This document shows, piece by piece, positions 11,101 to 24,100 of a stretch of 64,000 bases of DNA. The notes below the pieces were generated by a model. That model was given only the letters and a program-made list of their open reading frames with translations. It was not told where the DNA came from and ran no database searches. Location: the NCBI GenBank assembly GCA_902729315.2, contig LR746281.1, positions 749,001-813,000 of the forward strand. Reading direction: 5' to 3'. Each line of letters begins with the position of its first letter. Within the stretch, counting starts at the first letter, position 1. Origin of the DNA: Spirodela intermedia (lineage: Eukaryota > Streptophyta > Magnoliopsida > Alismatales > Araceae). Made by a program: the position numbers and the translations under genes.

Positions 11101-14100
11101 AGCTCAAAAATGTCAAAAAACTGCTAAAAGTAAAAATAATGATGGAATGCCTAAATAACTTCAAACTCTTCAAAGAGAGGAAATATGCAGAATCTGCCGT
11201 TATAACTTGCTCAGATTTATCACATGATGAAAACGCATAACAAACATACCACATTATCGGTAGTGTCACATAAGAATTCTGAAAATTATCTCTGATATTT
11301 TTGATACAGGCAGCAGCGTAGGTACGTGAAACATAGTCCCTTTTTCTCAATGGTATAGAATATGTTCAGAGCTCTACATACATTGAATCAAGAAATAATA
11401 TACTTGCTTTTATGGTGTATCTCAATTTTTCATCCCTTTTATGACGTATCGCATTAGCACAAGCAGAAATAGAAAACCATGGCAAAAACATAAATAACCT
11501 TCTAGATATATCTATCAATCGTTATTTATTTTAAGTCAAGACAATAAACCAAACCAGTACACAATCAGAGAACGAAACTTTAACAGATGGAATAACCGAA
11601 GGAAAAATGCATGGTAGACAAGGTTGTCAACAAACTGTCTAAAATAGACCACAACGGAATAAATATTGTTTTTCGAAATATATAATATTTAAGATATATC
11701 GGAGAAGGTAAGCAGAGTACAAGAACTGTCCCTTGGCATGCTGGGACAACAAAGCCCAAGGTGTAGACATCCTCCAAACACGATTAAATTCATGGTAGCT
11801 ACACGAAATGGAGGTACATCCTTGGCATCAAATGAATTCATGTTTTTAATTAAACATGAAAGGTACATCATCGTTATCGAAGATAAAAATAAAATCTCTA
11901 CACTCTGGTGGATTCAAATCATATCCTAAGTAATGCCATGAGAACAAGCAATATAGTACTACAATAAATGCATGTGTACTCTATAATTGTCAAGATATTG
12001 TTAACCAGCTCAAGATAAAAACAGTGTGTTGTATATAAAAATATATCAAACCAACTTTTGGTGCATGGACAATGCTATCACCAAACCGCTCTGCTAACCG
12101 AGAACTAGACAAATCATTAAAGGCCAAAATATTATCAACAATCTAAAGTATTAAGAGTCATTATACTACCTCCCGTATTCATCAACAAGCATTCCCTCCA
12201 TTTCCCTAATGGGATCGTCTATAGAGCGTTCCACACGCGATCGGCGTCTAAGATATAGCACAGAACTCGGATCATCCTTGGGAACTTCTATACCATCCAT
12301 GATAGGACGAAGAACAGATTCAGGGAAGATCTTCCTCTCAAGCCAAAGTCTCAGAACCTGACATTAATCATTAGAATTAGTACATAAATGCTATCCTGGC
12401 TACAGAAGATTAAGCCATCAGGTACATGTACCTTTAAACATTGGTGCCGGTTTTCACAAGCACCAGCTCCAGGTGGAGCAGCAGCGCTTAAAAGACGTGA
12501 CAGAGCTGCTTGCACAGAAGGAATATAAGATGCTCCTGCAATGCCTATAGAGGAATAAGATGATAATTGAGAAACATAAACACTAGTTTCGAATATTAAT
12601 TGTGCATAAAAACAGTGTCATCAAACCAACATTATGCAAAGAAGAATATCCATGTAGTTTTTGCCACCATATCAAACAATTTTTCATATTTATAAAACAG
12701 GATAAACTAAATGCAGGAAAATATATTCGTTGTTTTCAATGTCTGAAGGATACAAGATAAAATAGTTACGATGATTCATGCATCAGCATACCTTTCCGAC
12801 TGTGTGAGCACTGGGTAATAGAATCTACCAGAAAAAATAGGTCAACCCTACGACGAAAGCTGATTTCGCTTTCCAATTTCCGAATCAGAAGGTCGACAAC
12901 CTGCACTTATTCAAAATAAGTAGGTGTGAAGATTTTTGTAAGAAAAAACTACAAAATAAAAAGTATATAAATTTTAAGCTTCAATAAGGTATTCATGACG
13001 AGGCACTGGAATCTCTTTTTTATGGGAACATTAAAGGAAAAGAGAGCATAGAACATGAAAATCAACCAACCTAATACTACTTGCTACATAAACACATGTA
13101 CAACATCAAACCCTATACGCACAAGATTAATCAGGAAGACGTTGATTACAATGATGGTCATTTATCTGTGGCATATTTCCAAAGTAAGCTTACTATATCA
13201 ATTTACATCAATGAATAACTGGAACTATGGCAGTGGAGGTCACTAAGTACATAATCACAAACTGCATAAACATAAAGAAATTGGAGGGCTGATAGCTGCA
13301 TGCTAAAAAAATGAAACAAAAGATAGGAAAGTCAGCCAAAAACCAAAATGATACACGCAAGGCCATGTTGTAAAAAAGGGGAAAATGTAACAATAATTCA
13401 AGATGCAAAATTATGTCGAAAATTTTCTTCCAGTAAAAGTGCATTCTCATTCCACTATTGATGAACAATGCCATATGTGACAGATATCCAAACGATGAGG
13501 ACCCAATGGAACTGGGAAAATGAAACCACCTTGCGGAGATCTGAGTACTATCAAAGAAAATAGTGAAAAATTCCTAGAAGTAAGTATCACCCACCTCACT
13601 GGCCATGTTAAGCTTGGCACACTCAATAGCTTGATGCGTTGCACGCCCAATACTCTCTTTTGTTCTAGATAATGTTTCTATCATTCCTTCAAAAGCATCA
13701 CGAGCAGTAGCAGCCTCAGTACCATCACTACTGGTGAACCCAGGTGGCTGACCTCCAGTAAAAATAACCTGCTCATGCTTCTCAGATACCACAGGATTCA
13801 ACAAAGAATTGTTTGCTCCCGTGTTATCTGGAGAGGGAAAAGATGTCGACGTATAAGCTTCCTTGCAATCGTTCTGAGTATCGTTTACAGCAGGGATAGT
13901 TGTGGAAGTGAGAAGGGGACTAGGGCTTCTCTCTCGTATGACAGTTTGGGAGGGCACTGAAGTGACACTGACGTAGTCATGAAAAAGACTTAGAGAATGA
14001 GTCTCTTTTCTCTTGGCCTGTGCAACTGCAATAAGATCTTTCATAGATGTAACAGAGTCTACAAATTTAGACTTAGTCACAGACACGCTTGCACTGTCAC

Positions 14101-17100
14101 GAATAGGATCAAATCTGCATGTCAGATGGGAATTATTGTGAGATGACAAGAGCAAATAAAGAACAAAATAAACTGCGGAAATAACTTACACCATACCGTT
14201 TGGTTGATAAACGGTCCTTCATCTGCAAATTTTCCTTCTGCTTCTCATTATCTGATGAAGATGGCTTCAACTTTTGTCTCGTGGCTAAATTAGATGAGGT
14301 TACACTTGAACGTTTAGAGACAATATCCTTAGTCCTTGCAGAACCGGAGGTAGATGTCTTAACTTCTGGCTTGGGTGTTTTATGTTCAACCATCCCATCA
14401 GAATTTTTGGTCCCACTGTGTAAATTGGAAGCCAGATGTGTACTGTTATCATCCAGAGAGGATGACTTTTGATTCTCATATTTTTCCAGATGCTTTTCAG
14501 GCTTTATTTCCTCAGTTTGACATGGATTTTGGCATGGAGAATCATTTTCAAACTTTCTAGATGATGTACCATCTGCAGTACATCTGTTGTCCAATTTCGC
14601 CAAAACTATCCTGTCTGACCTCATATCTCCAGTACTCAACATGTGGGCATTGGGGTTCTTAGCTTGAGCCTGAGAATCACTGTCTGCAAGTGGCTCATTT
14701 GAAACTGTTGCTATTGATTTATCTCGTGACTTTCTATGAATGGGCGTTCTCTGTGCTTCTTCATCAACTTCATCATCGTCAATCCGGAGTAATCTGCGTC
14801 GAGTACGAACAGGAGATTTTTTACAATGCGAAGCTGCCACATCCTTTGTGGGCAAGACGTGGCTTTTTTCATCTTCCACGCTTTTTGTAGCCTTTATGCT
14901 TGAATCCACCAGCAAAGATTCAGCTGGTGACGACGACTGCTTACCACGTTTTGTAGGCACAGCATCTTTGTCCTTCCTAAAATGTTTGTCAGCCTTCCTT
15001 TTAGATATCCGTCCTGATATCTTGACCTCCTTGTCAGAGACATCGGCATGTCTCTGCCTTTTCTTAGCCTGTGCCTTGGGTTCGGAGACATACAACTTGT
15101 GCTTTCTTCTGCGGATTTGAACTATCTTTTCTTCCAGGAGATCTTTACCTGTTTCATCTTTGATGGATGAAATCATGGATGGTAATTGGGACATCACAGC
15201 TTTTCCTTCTTTAACATCATCCGGGCAATTATTCGAGTACTTATTACTGCTCTCAACAGAAAAAACGGAAGTCTCTGCTCTGAAATTTATGTCCGCATCA
15301 TTCAGTTTTATATCAGCAGAAAAAGTCCCGTCATAATCGAGTGAAATATCCTCTGAACCAGGCAATCCACCACTGGTGCATTTATCTTTGGTTCCTTCCT
15401 TTCGTTTGGACGTCTGATTGTGCTCTTCCGAAGTAGCGACTACAGTTAGATCATTATTCTCGACAGAGACATCAGGCCTTTTAAGGTCTTCTCCAGACTT
15501 ATCTGAACTCTTGCCCTGTAACTCTTCAAAAGCCTGACAAATCTCGTCCACAGCACGAGCAAAGTCTTTTGAATGCTTGATCCGAGGACGACCAATCAAC
15601 TCACTTTTCAAGTCAATTGTAAATACTTGAATATTAGACGGTGCAACAAAACCACTTCCAGAGAGGAAAAAAAGAAAACAATGACGAAGGTCAGTTAAAC
15701 AGAACATAGGTATTGGCATCTGAAAAATCAGCAAACGATCATCAACTACAAAGGAATATGGAACAAACCCATAAAGCTTTGACGAATAAAATTGGGCACA
15801 AACTCAATTCAGGTTAACTAAAAATTCATGTAGATTCCAGAGCATTAATTACTTTACGGAAAAACGTTTTAAAGCTCAATGAAGCAGTCCGAAGATTCAC
15901 TCAATTTGAATGCGAATTCTCTACCAAGAAACTGAACACCTATTCTCTTTAACCCAGAGTAAAATCACAGAAGGTTTTGCGAAAAGAGTTAGATGATGTA
16001 CTTAAAAGAACCCCAAAACAGAACATGTCAAATAGAGAAAATATAGCATTAGACTGTAAAAGTAGGCCTTCATATTTATTTATTTCAAATCCAGCTAAAA
16101 ACAATATGTTGACTAAACTACAGATGCAAGTCAACATCCCTTATAGGCCCTGGATATGACAACGAAAATATTCTAAAAAAAAATTGTACCCCAAGTTTTG
16201 AATAAGCAGAGAACTTGCATAACACTTTAGAGAGCGACTTAATATCGCGGGACTAACAAGCTTATGATCTCAAACAGCGATTTGCGCAGAAATGCACAAC
16301 TTATTTTGACTCACACTGCAGTAAATTCCAAGAAGCAATGAGATCCATCTCAGAAAAAAAAAAAGAAAGTAGGATTAACTAATGAGCACACAAAACAATA
16401 ATTACATCCACGCGGAACTACCAAGACAGTCCCCACAAGGAGCACACCAGGGACTAGTTTTATAACTGGTCAGAATTATCTAGGTTAATCAAGGTTCAGT
16501 TCTGAATTCTAGTTCATCCAATTTTCAGTTTGATAGCATCATTATTCCTGTCATGGGATAACCTATATTAACTTGGCTTTCAGTTAAGCGACCGAATTGA
16601 AATTCGTAATTGGGCTGGTTCCCGCTATTTGACTCTTCTGGTCGAGTAAGTTAAGCGATTTATCCGAGTTTATTATACCCGGGCCGCACATGACTTACTC
16701 AGCCATCCGAGTTTGATAAGCTAAGATAACCCAGCCTTTTCCAGTTCCGACCAGTCATCATATCGCTACTAGGTGCCTAAAGGAAATATTGAGTCCTTGC
16801 CATTTAAAACACTGCAGCTCCCTATTATTTTCACTTTCTTAAAAATTTACCTAATATTGAAGATCTATAACTTCTCCATTTTGTCATCAATATTGAACTA
16901 CGGAACAGACAGAAGGAATGAAAAATATTTTGGGGCTAGCAGAAAAAGTAGGCACTCACATTTCAGACGTCCCAAAGAATCGAACAAAATATTTCTTCGG
17001 GTCAGGTAATCGTTTCCAATCTTCAGGTCTGCTGATCTGCGGAAAAAATCATCAACGAAAGAGGTTTCGTGTCAACAGAAAATACATACGGATTATTACA

Positions 17101-17547
17101 AACCCCACGAATCGTAAATATGTGGCTATGCAGAACAGAACATGACATTATTTTAAAAAACGGAAAGAAAATGGAAAAATAACGAAACCCTAAAATTCAA
17201 AGACTCGGACCAGAAGACCAATTAATGGAGTGTCATCTATGAGAATAAAAAAATAAATGATAACACAAATATTCACAACGATAGCAGTGAATCCCGCGTC
17301 TGATTATTCCCCGCTCCCAACTATGCGCCCGCGAAAAATAACGTAGAAAACGAAATGTAAAAAGAAACACGACTAGAGCCTCCCGCCACAAAAATTCGAG
17401 CCCACATCCAATTGGAAAGGTTACAAAGGCACACACCTTAGCCGGCCACGCAGCGAAGCCCTTGACCTTTGCCAGAACCAAATCTCCGACGCGGAACCGC
17501 TCCTTTTCATTGCCCCGGTTTCCTACCTTCCTCCGGCGCGGCGCCAT
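8137..17547 (-). CDS. HUA2-like: HUA2-like PWWP and CID domain protein
   Basis: Eleven exons, in gene order: 17547-17437, 17036-16960, 15654-14197, 14114-13595, 12900-12792, 12544-12432, 12357-12170, 11050-10501, 10380-9867, 8384-8310 and 8216-8137. They give 1264 aa with every junction in phase. The PWWP domain fills residues 18 to about 80 (VGDLVLAKVKGFAAWPAKV, then DPKKYFVRFFGT, then IGFVAPSNIQVFT). A long Lys/Ser-rich region with basic nuclear-localisation clusters follows. An RNA polymerase II CTD-interaction (RPR/CID) domain lies at about residues 684-815 (LIRKLE, RVDLFFLVDSITQCSHSRKG, LRLWLERKIFP). Next come the family motif LEDVDGVLEME, a polyproline block and the C-terminal NCWRP motif. 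Arabidopsis HUA2 and its HULK paralogues act in the nucleus on FLC and AGAMOUS expression and pre-mRNA processing; the same kind of role is inferred here. The length is close to Arabidopsis HUA2 (about 1390 aa). Confidence 0.93.
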
Positions 17548-18050
17548 TGCAGCGGCACGACCACACAAACCCTAATCCACGGCACCCTGTACCTGGCAAA
17601 CTGCCCTCCGCAGGCGTGATCAGGAAGCGCAGAGAGGAATAGAGACTCGCATAGAAGAGGCAGAGAGGGTTCACTACCCCCCCTCCTCCCCCGCGTCCTT
17701 CGCTTTAAACCTCTCGTGTGCTCCTGCCTTGTCGACGCCGGAGACGGTGAATCCCCGGCGCCGACGCGGCCACGGAGATAAAACCTGGCGCTCGGGGAGC
17801 GTTGATGCCTGAGAGAACGAGCTCAGCTAAACAAGAACGCCGATGGCGACGACGAAGGACACGGGCAAGTGCGAGTACTATCTTAGAGAGAGAAAGAGCG
17901 AGCGAGCGAGCGACAGAGAAGAGAGAAGAGAGGAGAGAGAAGGACAGAGAGAGAGATTTTTGGGTGGGAGACGGACTGTGCCTTCTCGGAGGACGATGAT
18001 AGCTCTCTGTCAATGAGCCTCCACGCCTATTCGTGATCCACGGTAAAACG
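17548..18050 (-). other. Probable 5' leader of the HUA2-like gene
   Basis: This stretch lies between the ATG at 17547 and the TATA motif near 18060. It contains a CT-rich tract (sense orientation) at about 17880-17960 and a TTAGGGTTT telo-box complement at 17575-17567. An open Ser/Leu-rich frame here comes from the CT repeats and the GC-rich leader and is not treated as a gene. Confidence 0.55.
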
Positions 18051-18057
18051 GGCCGCG

Positions 18058-18065
18058 TATTTATA
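18058..18065 (-). promoter_or_regulatory. TATA box of the HUA2-like gene
   Basis: The minus strand reads TATAAATA, flanked by ACGTCA-type cores at about 18066-18072 that could bind bZIP factors. It would place transcription start near 18030, about 480 bases upstream of the ATG. This is inferred from position and sequence only. Confidence 0.55.
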
Positions 18066-18417
18066 CGTCACGTCGAGGCGGCGTATCCGGTCGTTTGGGA
18101 CCGTCTGATGGGCCTTGAGCAGTTGGATGGACGGTTAATGATCTTCTTTATGGCTCAACACCTCAGATACCCTGAACTGAACTGATCTCATCTCCTCATG
18201 GGCACGTCACCCGCTGTGCCATCAAATGGTTTACACCCATTATTGGTCGCCGGAGAGGAGACCGGCGGCGGGCTCTCGCCGGAGTATGGGAGGGCAACGG
18301 GAGGCGACGGCGGCGGCGGATTGGGTACGGAGGGATGATATTCTCTACCCCCTCAAATACTGTTTCTGATAAAAATCTCAGCTTTTCGCGGCGACAATTC
18401 AGATCATACTGCGAGAT

Positions 18418-18420
<3 letters not shown>

Positions 18421-18457
<37 letters not shown>
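18421..18457. repeat. (GA)n microsatellite
   Basis: About 18 GA dinucleotides lie just downstream of the PNO1 stop codon (which is on the minus strand), probably in its 3' UTR or immediate 3' flank. Confidence 0.95.
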
Positions 18458-18460
<3 letters not shown>

Positions 18461-18555
18461 AGATTTATCATCTCAAATTCTTTGTACAGATCACAAGCGC
18501 CGGAGAGGTGATGGCGACAAATAAACATTTTTCAAAAAAATCGGCGGATCTCAGG

Positions 18556-19361
18556 TCAACACCTCTCCGCCAATCTGGCGGTGACGGATCGGAGCTTGGA
18601 GTAGACCTTCCCCGCCGGGGAGCCCAAGATCAGACTGCAGAGGGAGTCCCTGGCAACCTTGATGTTGACGAAGGAGCCGAGGATGTGGATTTTCCTGTCC
18701 GCGATGACAATCCTGGTGCGGGTGCAGTTCTCGATGGTGAACTTGGTCTTCCCCCCCTTGCCCGAGAGCCTGCCGATGGCCCTCTTCTCGTGCTCGCCGC
18801 GCAGCGTCTTCACGTCCTGGATCTCGAAGGACTCGACGTAGAGGTCGTCCAGGCGGAGGAGGGCGACGGCGTCCGCAACGTCGAAGCCGAGCATGAAGGC
18901 GTGCACGAAGTCAGCGCACTTCTGCAGGTTGCCCACCTCCGGCGTGTCCCGTCTGGTCTTCAGCTCGATCTTCCGAGCCTGAGAGAGTTCAGAAATCCAT
19001 GAACATCGATCAACATAGCTCGAGATTCGGGCTAGAACATTCACTGAAGAACACCAGAGACACTGGCTGGTCGATTGACAGAGAGTCGATCAGAAGAGAT
19101 CACCTTGAGGTTCATGCGGATATCGATCTTCATCTGTTCGTAGACGGGGGTGTACATCTCCATCCAGTTCTTCTTCAGCGGAGAGTACCGATGGGGAGGG
19201 ACCGGAATTCTTCGAAACTCCACCTTCCCATCCATCTCTTGCGCCGAGAGAGCAGCGAATTCTGGCTTAGGAGGAAGCTTATCGACGCCGGCTCCCGCAG
19301 AGGAGTCGAGTTCCATGGAGGTTGGCGCTGCCGAAGACTGTCGATCACTGGTCACCTCCAT
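18556..19361 (-). CDS. PNO1: RNA-binding protein PNO1 (Dim2), pre-40S assembly factor
   Basis: Two coding exons, 19361-19104 and 18978-18556, give 226 aa, close to the 230-240 aa usual in plants. The N-terminal part holds VPPHRYSPLKKNWMEMYTP and the C-terminal part holds the KH region, with LSGKGGKTKFTIEN and RIVIADRKIHILG. It ends in SPAGKVYSKLRSVTARL, all hallmarks of PNO1/Dim2. The family binds pre-rRNA near the 18S 3' end in the nucleolus, partners the endonuclease Nob1 and is needed for small-subunit maturation. An acceptor at 19386 and a donor at 19573 indicate an intron in the 5' UTR (19572-19386). The chosen ATG is the first in frame after that acceptor. Exon 1 is GC-rich. The promoter has a telo-box and Site II motifs, as expected for ribosome-biogenesis genes. 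Confidence 0.93.
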
Positions 19362-19723
19362 GAACGACGGCAGACGGCGATACTCCTGCAAGGAACGTTT
19401 GAAACCCGCGCATTTCCGAGATTCTGAGAACAGGAGAAGAATCCCAAGGAAACTGAACCACAAACTAGACGACCGCTGGTTCCTTCAGGGCGGAATGATC
19501 GTCATTCCCGGTGTCCATCGACGGAGAAATCTCGTACAGCAGAGGGAGAGAGGGAGGGAGAGGAGGGCGAACCTGTTCTGAAAAGGATAGATTGGGAAGC
19601 AGCAAGCGGCGACGGAGACTGAGCAGCAGCACGCGGAGAGACGCCCGACGAAAGGGAAGCAAGAGCAAGAGGACTTCAGAACCCTGAAGTAGGGCCGTTG
19701 GAGGGGAAGAGGACTCGAAGGTG

Positions 19724-19880
19724 TTAGGGTTTTGAATCGATTCCCACCCTTCGATGTGATCACCGGCCAATGTTTACCGTAGGATCAAGTGCCGCCGTCC
19801 TCGACGGCGACCCCCCAATGGGCTCGCGGAGACCGAAAGCGGGTTAAGCCCAAACCGGGCCGGCCCAGGCCTTGTCGAGC
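19724..19880 (-). promoter_or_regulatory. PNO1 promoter: telo-box and Site II motifs
   Basis: On the minus strand there is AAACCCTAA (19732-19724) near the expected start of transcription. TGGGCTT- and TGGGCC-type Site II elements lie upstream (plus-strand AAGCCCAAA and GGCCCAGG at about 19845-19872). The combination of a telo-box with Site II elements is an established signature of plant ribosomal-protein and ribosome-biogenesis promoters. Confidence 0.65.
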
Positions 19881-20580
19881 CCCGACCCGACCCAACGGAC
19901 TGGAGCCCTGAAGATTATTTTGAGAGAAGGGAAGGTTAGATCGATAATTTATTCTTAATTTTTTTACAGGTGAACAATATTAATAATTTCTTACCCATAT
20001 AAATATCAATTTCAACCTCATAAATATTATTTATAACTTCACCAGCTAAACATAGTTGAAAAATAATAATCTTTTTTTTTAATAAAATGATGTCATAAAA
20101 AATTAATTAATTGTCCTTTCAAATCTAATTAATGTTTTACCTCTTCTTCTTTTCTCAAAATCATGAAAACCTCCACTTGAAACATCTAACTTCAATCCCC
20201 ACGAAGCTTCATGAAATCCTTGATTTCGATATTATGACAAATGTTTAGGACTATTTCACAAAACTCTTAGAGTCTAATGGAAGGTAAATGATCCTCTTTA
20301 TCTCTCTACCTGATGTTAGAAATAAAAGTTTTTAATAATTTATATAATTTAAAAAATGAAATGCTGGTTCTGAATTGTCGTTAATTATGAGCATAAAAAG
20401 CCCATAATTTCTGAAAGTTTGTGTTGATTTTTTATAAATTACGTCCCTCCAGGGACTGATATTTTTCTGGTATTTATCTAAGTAGAAATGATAAATATGC
20501 GAGCCCCAAAAAAATGGACCAAACATGAATTAATTTCGATGACTAGTTTTTTTTTTTTTTCTTTTTTTTGGGGGAGGGGG
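19881..20580. other. AT-rich spacer of the divergent PNO1/hnRNP promoter region
   Basis: This is an AT-rich stretch with poly-T runs (about 20547-20568) and no recognisable coding sequence. It separates the minus-strand PNO1 promoter from the plus-strand hnRNP promoter. Confidence 0.5.
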
Positions 20581-20589
20581 TGGGTTTGG

Positions 20590-20905
20590 TTAGTGGGCTG
20601 GTACCTGGGCTTTCCTGGGCGGGCTGTGTAGCCCGGACCCTGGACGGCAGCCCGGCCCGAAAAAAAAAGCTCTGGTTGGATTTGTAGAAGCCAAAGCCGA
20701 TAAAGAAGTGGGTCGACTTGAGGTACGAGCCGGTTTTTCGGTCCAGCCCGGTTTCTCGCGGCCCGTTCGCGTCGGATCTTGGTAGGTAAACGAATTCGAC
20801 CGTTAGTGGCGGCACGAATCGTTGGCGTTCCATTATCGAGCCCGCGCGTTATCGTTCCTCCCATTTTTTTTCCCTTTCGCATATTGTTCTCCCTCTAGGG
20901 TTTCA
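20590..20905 (+). promoter_or_regulatory. hnRNP gene promoter: Site II cluster and telo-box
   Basis: Three TGGGC motifs lie within 40 bases (TGGGCTGG, TGGGCTTT and TGGGCGGG at about 20594-20625). TAGGGTTT, a telo-box complement, is at 20896-20903. A leader intron is likely: CGGTAAGT gives a donor at 20963 and TTTTGCAG ends at 21180, six bases before the ATG. Confidence 0.6.
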
Positions 20906-21186
20906 GAGCTCGCCTTCCCGGAGAAGGTAGAACCAGTCGAGGGGTGCGCTTGTTTGTCTTCGGTAAGTTGGGCCTCCATTTCTCTCACGGTTGGTGCCAT
21001 CGCCTCCCCGGCACGACCCGTCTCCCTCGTTTCTCTATCGTTGTTTAATTCGAGTTGCGATAGCTTCACGAACTCGTCTCCGTTATCGATGGCGAGAGAA
21101 CGGTGTTTGATTAATCTTTAATTTGTTCCTTCCGCCTAATCGTGATGGTCCCGTGGTTGTTTGGGTTTATAATTTTTGCAGGAAGG

Positions 21187-24100
21187 ATGAGAACCCCCAG
21201 GTCTGGAGGAAACAAGAAAACTCCTCCAGCCAAGAAGGCCACTTCCAACGCCGCAGCATCTTCGGGAAGCACTCCGGAGATGGTGCCAGGACCGGAAACG
21301 AAAACCACGCCGCCCAAGCCTGGTTCCGGAACTAGAGGAGCGAGAAACACGGGGAAAAGGTCCAACCGTAAAGCAGCCACGGTCTACTCTGGCGCTTCTT
21401 CCGCGACAAGTGATCCGCCTCTTCCTGCGGCTGCACCAGAAGTAGTGCTTGTCTCGGACATGAAGCCCGAGCAGAAAGGTAGTCCTACGATCGCTGAGAA
21501 GGGGTAAGAGTCACCGTTCTAATCGCTGGTTCGGTCTTTGTATTGATTAAACCCCTTTTTGGTGTCATATTTTTTCATAGAAGAAGAAGCAGCTGTGTTG
21601 GGGGATTTGAATACGGCGCCCACTTCCACATCTCCGGAGAAGAAGCCGGCAGCAGCAAAGAAGTCGTCCCCGTCTTTAGTTAAGGCAAAGACATCCACGA
21701 TGGAACTGCAGGGTGTCAAGAATGAATCAGTGCCAAAGACTGGCGAAACGGAAACACCTGTTCGAACGGAAGTCGATGAACAGGGGAGACCCCTTGTTGG
21801 GAAGAAACCTGAGATGGAACAAAAAACTGTTATCCCTGATGAAGAACCAGAGAAACCTTCTGTTGAGGAGAAAGGAGAGGAACCAGTGGATGAAATGAAG
21901 AGAGAGGAAGGCGACAGCATAGCAGATTCTTATGAGTCAAAGAGTGGGCTCATCGTAAATCTCAAGAAGGAAGAAGAATCCAGTATGAAGGCTGTGGTAA
22001 CTGAAGATGAAGACCGCACTATGGAAGAATACGTGGGCCAAGAGGGAGTTGACGTACCTGGGGACGAGGAAACAACAGCTGAGGAGAAGGAAAACGAAAT
22101 TGTGGGGGAAGCAGAGCAAGCAGGTAGATTGGGTGAGGATGAGCAGGTTGAGATGTTGGATATAATCAAGGAGAGGAAAAAGAAAAAGGAGCAAGAGATA
22201 TTTGTCGGTGGTTTGGATCGTGATGCTACAGAAGAGGATGTGAGGAAGGTATTTGAGAAGATTGGGGTTGTGGAGGATATTCGGCTTCACAAGGACTTCA
22301 CGACCAACAAGAACAAGGGTTTCGCCTTTGTGAAGTTTGCAGATAAAGAGCAGGCCAACAGGGCTATACTAGAGTTGAAAAACCCCATTGTAAGTTGGTC
22401 AGTTTTTCAGCGTGCATTCCCCAAGCCATCCCTAAAACAAAGAAAGAAGAAAAGAAAAGTTGGAACTATATAAAAAACTCCTTTTTTCCCGTTTGTGATG
22501 TCTGTGGTCTCTCTTTTCCCACAACCTGGTTTAATGGTTTATTGAACCATTTGATTTGAGAAAGACACATTGCTTTAGATTTATCTTCTGTTTACTTTTC
22601 CTAAACATTCTGCATTCTGCAGTAAAATAATTCGGTAATCTCCTGATTATCTACTCATGATCGGCGATTTTTTTTTACTTACCATTTGATATTTTTCAAA
22701 AAAAATTATTTTCAATATCGTGAATGTGGTGTACCATGAACATCTGGTGATTTTCTTGCCAATTATGTTACTTTACACAGATTCATGTTCTTTATTTTTC
22801 CCTGTGCCATTCCTGATTCAGCCATATATTGTACTCGCTGCTTCTATATTATCTACTGCCAGGTTTGATAAAAAGCTAATATTTTTGTTGAATATTGGTG
22901 TAATATTCCCAAATTCTTCTTTTTGTTTCCAGATTAATGGAAAGAGGTGTGGTATTGCGCGTAGCGAGGATAACGACACATTGTTTTTGGGTAACATATG
23001 CAATACATGGACAAAGGAGGCTGTATGGTTTTATCTTTCGTATCCCACACTCCCAAAGAAAAATCGATTTTATGTGACTTATCTATGAATTTCGATTTAT
23101 TTTGATTTCAGATCAAGCAGAGGCTAAAGGATTATGGTGTTGAAGGAGTTGAGAACATTACTCTTGTTGGTGATACCCAAAATGAGGGGTTGAGTCGGGG
23201 TTTTGCTTTTGTGGAATTTTCATGCCATGAATATGCAATGAATGCCTACAAACGTCTCCAAAAGCCGGATGTTGTTTTTGGCCATGCTGAATGGACTGCA
23301 AAGGTGGCTTTTGCCGAACCATTACGTGAGCCAGATCCAGAAGTAATGGCCCAGGTCTGTAGAGATTTTGTTATTGTTTTCTTTTCTTCTGGAATTACAT
23401 ATTTTGCCCAGAGGGATCATGTTCTCTATGCTTAATGTAGGTTAAATCTGTTTTCGTGGATGGGATGCCTCCATTTTGGGACGAGGATCGTGTAAAAGAG
23501 CACTTTAAAGACTACGGGGAGATTGAGGGTATTGTGCTGGCCCGTAATATGCCAACTGCCAAGAGGATGGATTTTGGTTTCGTGAACTATACAACTCATG
23601 AAGCTGCTGTTGCTTGTGCTGAAGCTGTAAATAATACAGAACTAGGTGATGGCAAATCAAAGGTAACACATCATTTTGATCAGTTGAATTGTTGCGAGTT
23701 CCTACTTGTAGGTAAACTTGTTGTAGCCGTTCCTGTTTCTCTACCACAATGAATGTCTCGATGAAGGTGAAATGGTGATGTAATCTTATTTTGCAAAGAA
23801 CTACTTGTTAGTATGAGGAGAAGAACTTGATGTGTTTATTCAAAGCACCCACCAAACTGAGATTCACCACTTCTATGCTTGCAAACTAGTTGGATAGAAA
23901 ATCAACTGATACCAATTACAAAATTGGTCCACTCCCATCAGTTAAAACTCATAATTGTCCTTGCTCGTCAAATATTTGGCACTTTCTTTTGTAGCATTGG
24001 TGCTTGCAAATCCCATCTTCCCACGAGATATTACAAAGTCATAGCTGACAACAGTGCATTGGTTCTGGGCTCAGCCTTTGGTGGTTGGGACAAACCTCCA

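Noticed and set aside
13775-15120. Plus-strand open frames opposite the HUA2-like exons
   Set aside because: They are antisense shadows of exons 3 and 4, whose phase, splice sites and domain content are clear on the minus strand.
17705-18013. Ser/Leu-rich 102-codon frame on the minus strand
   Set aside because: It lies in the CT-rich leader between the TATA motif and the HUA2-like ATG. The composition is repeat-driven.
18508-19002. 164-codon plus-strand frame over PNO1
   Set aside because: It is antisense to the KH-domain exon of PNO1.
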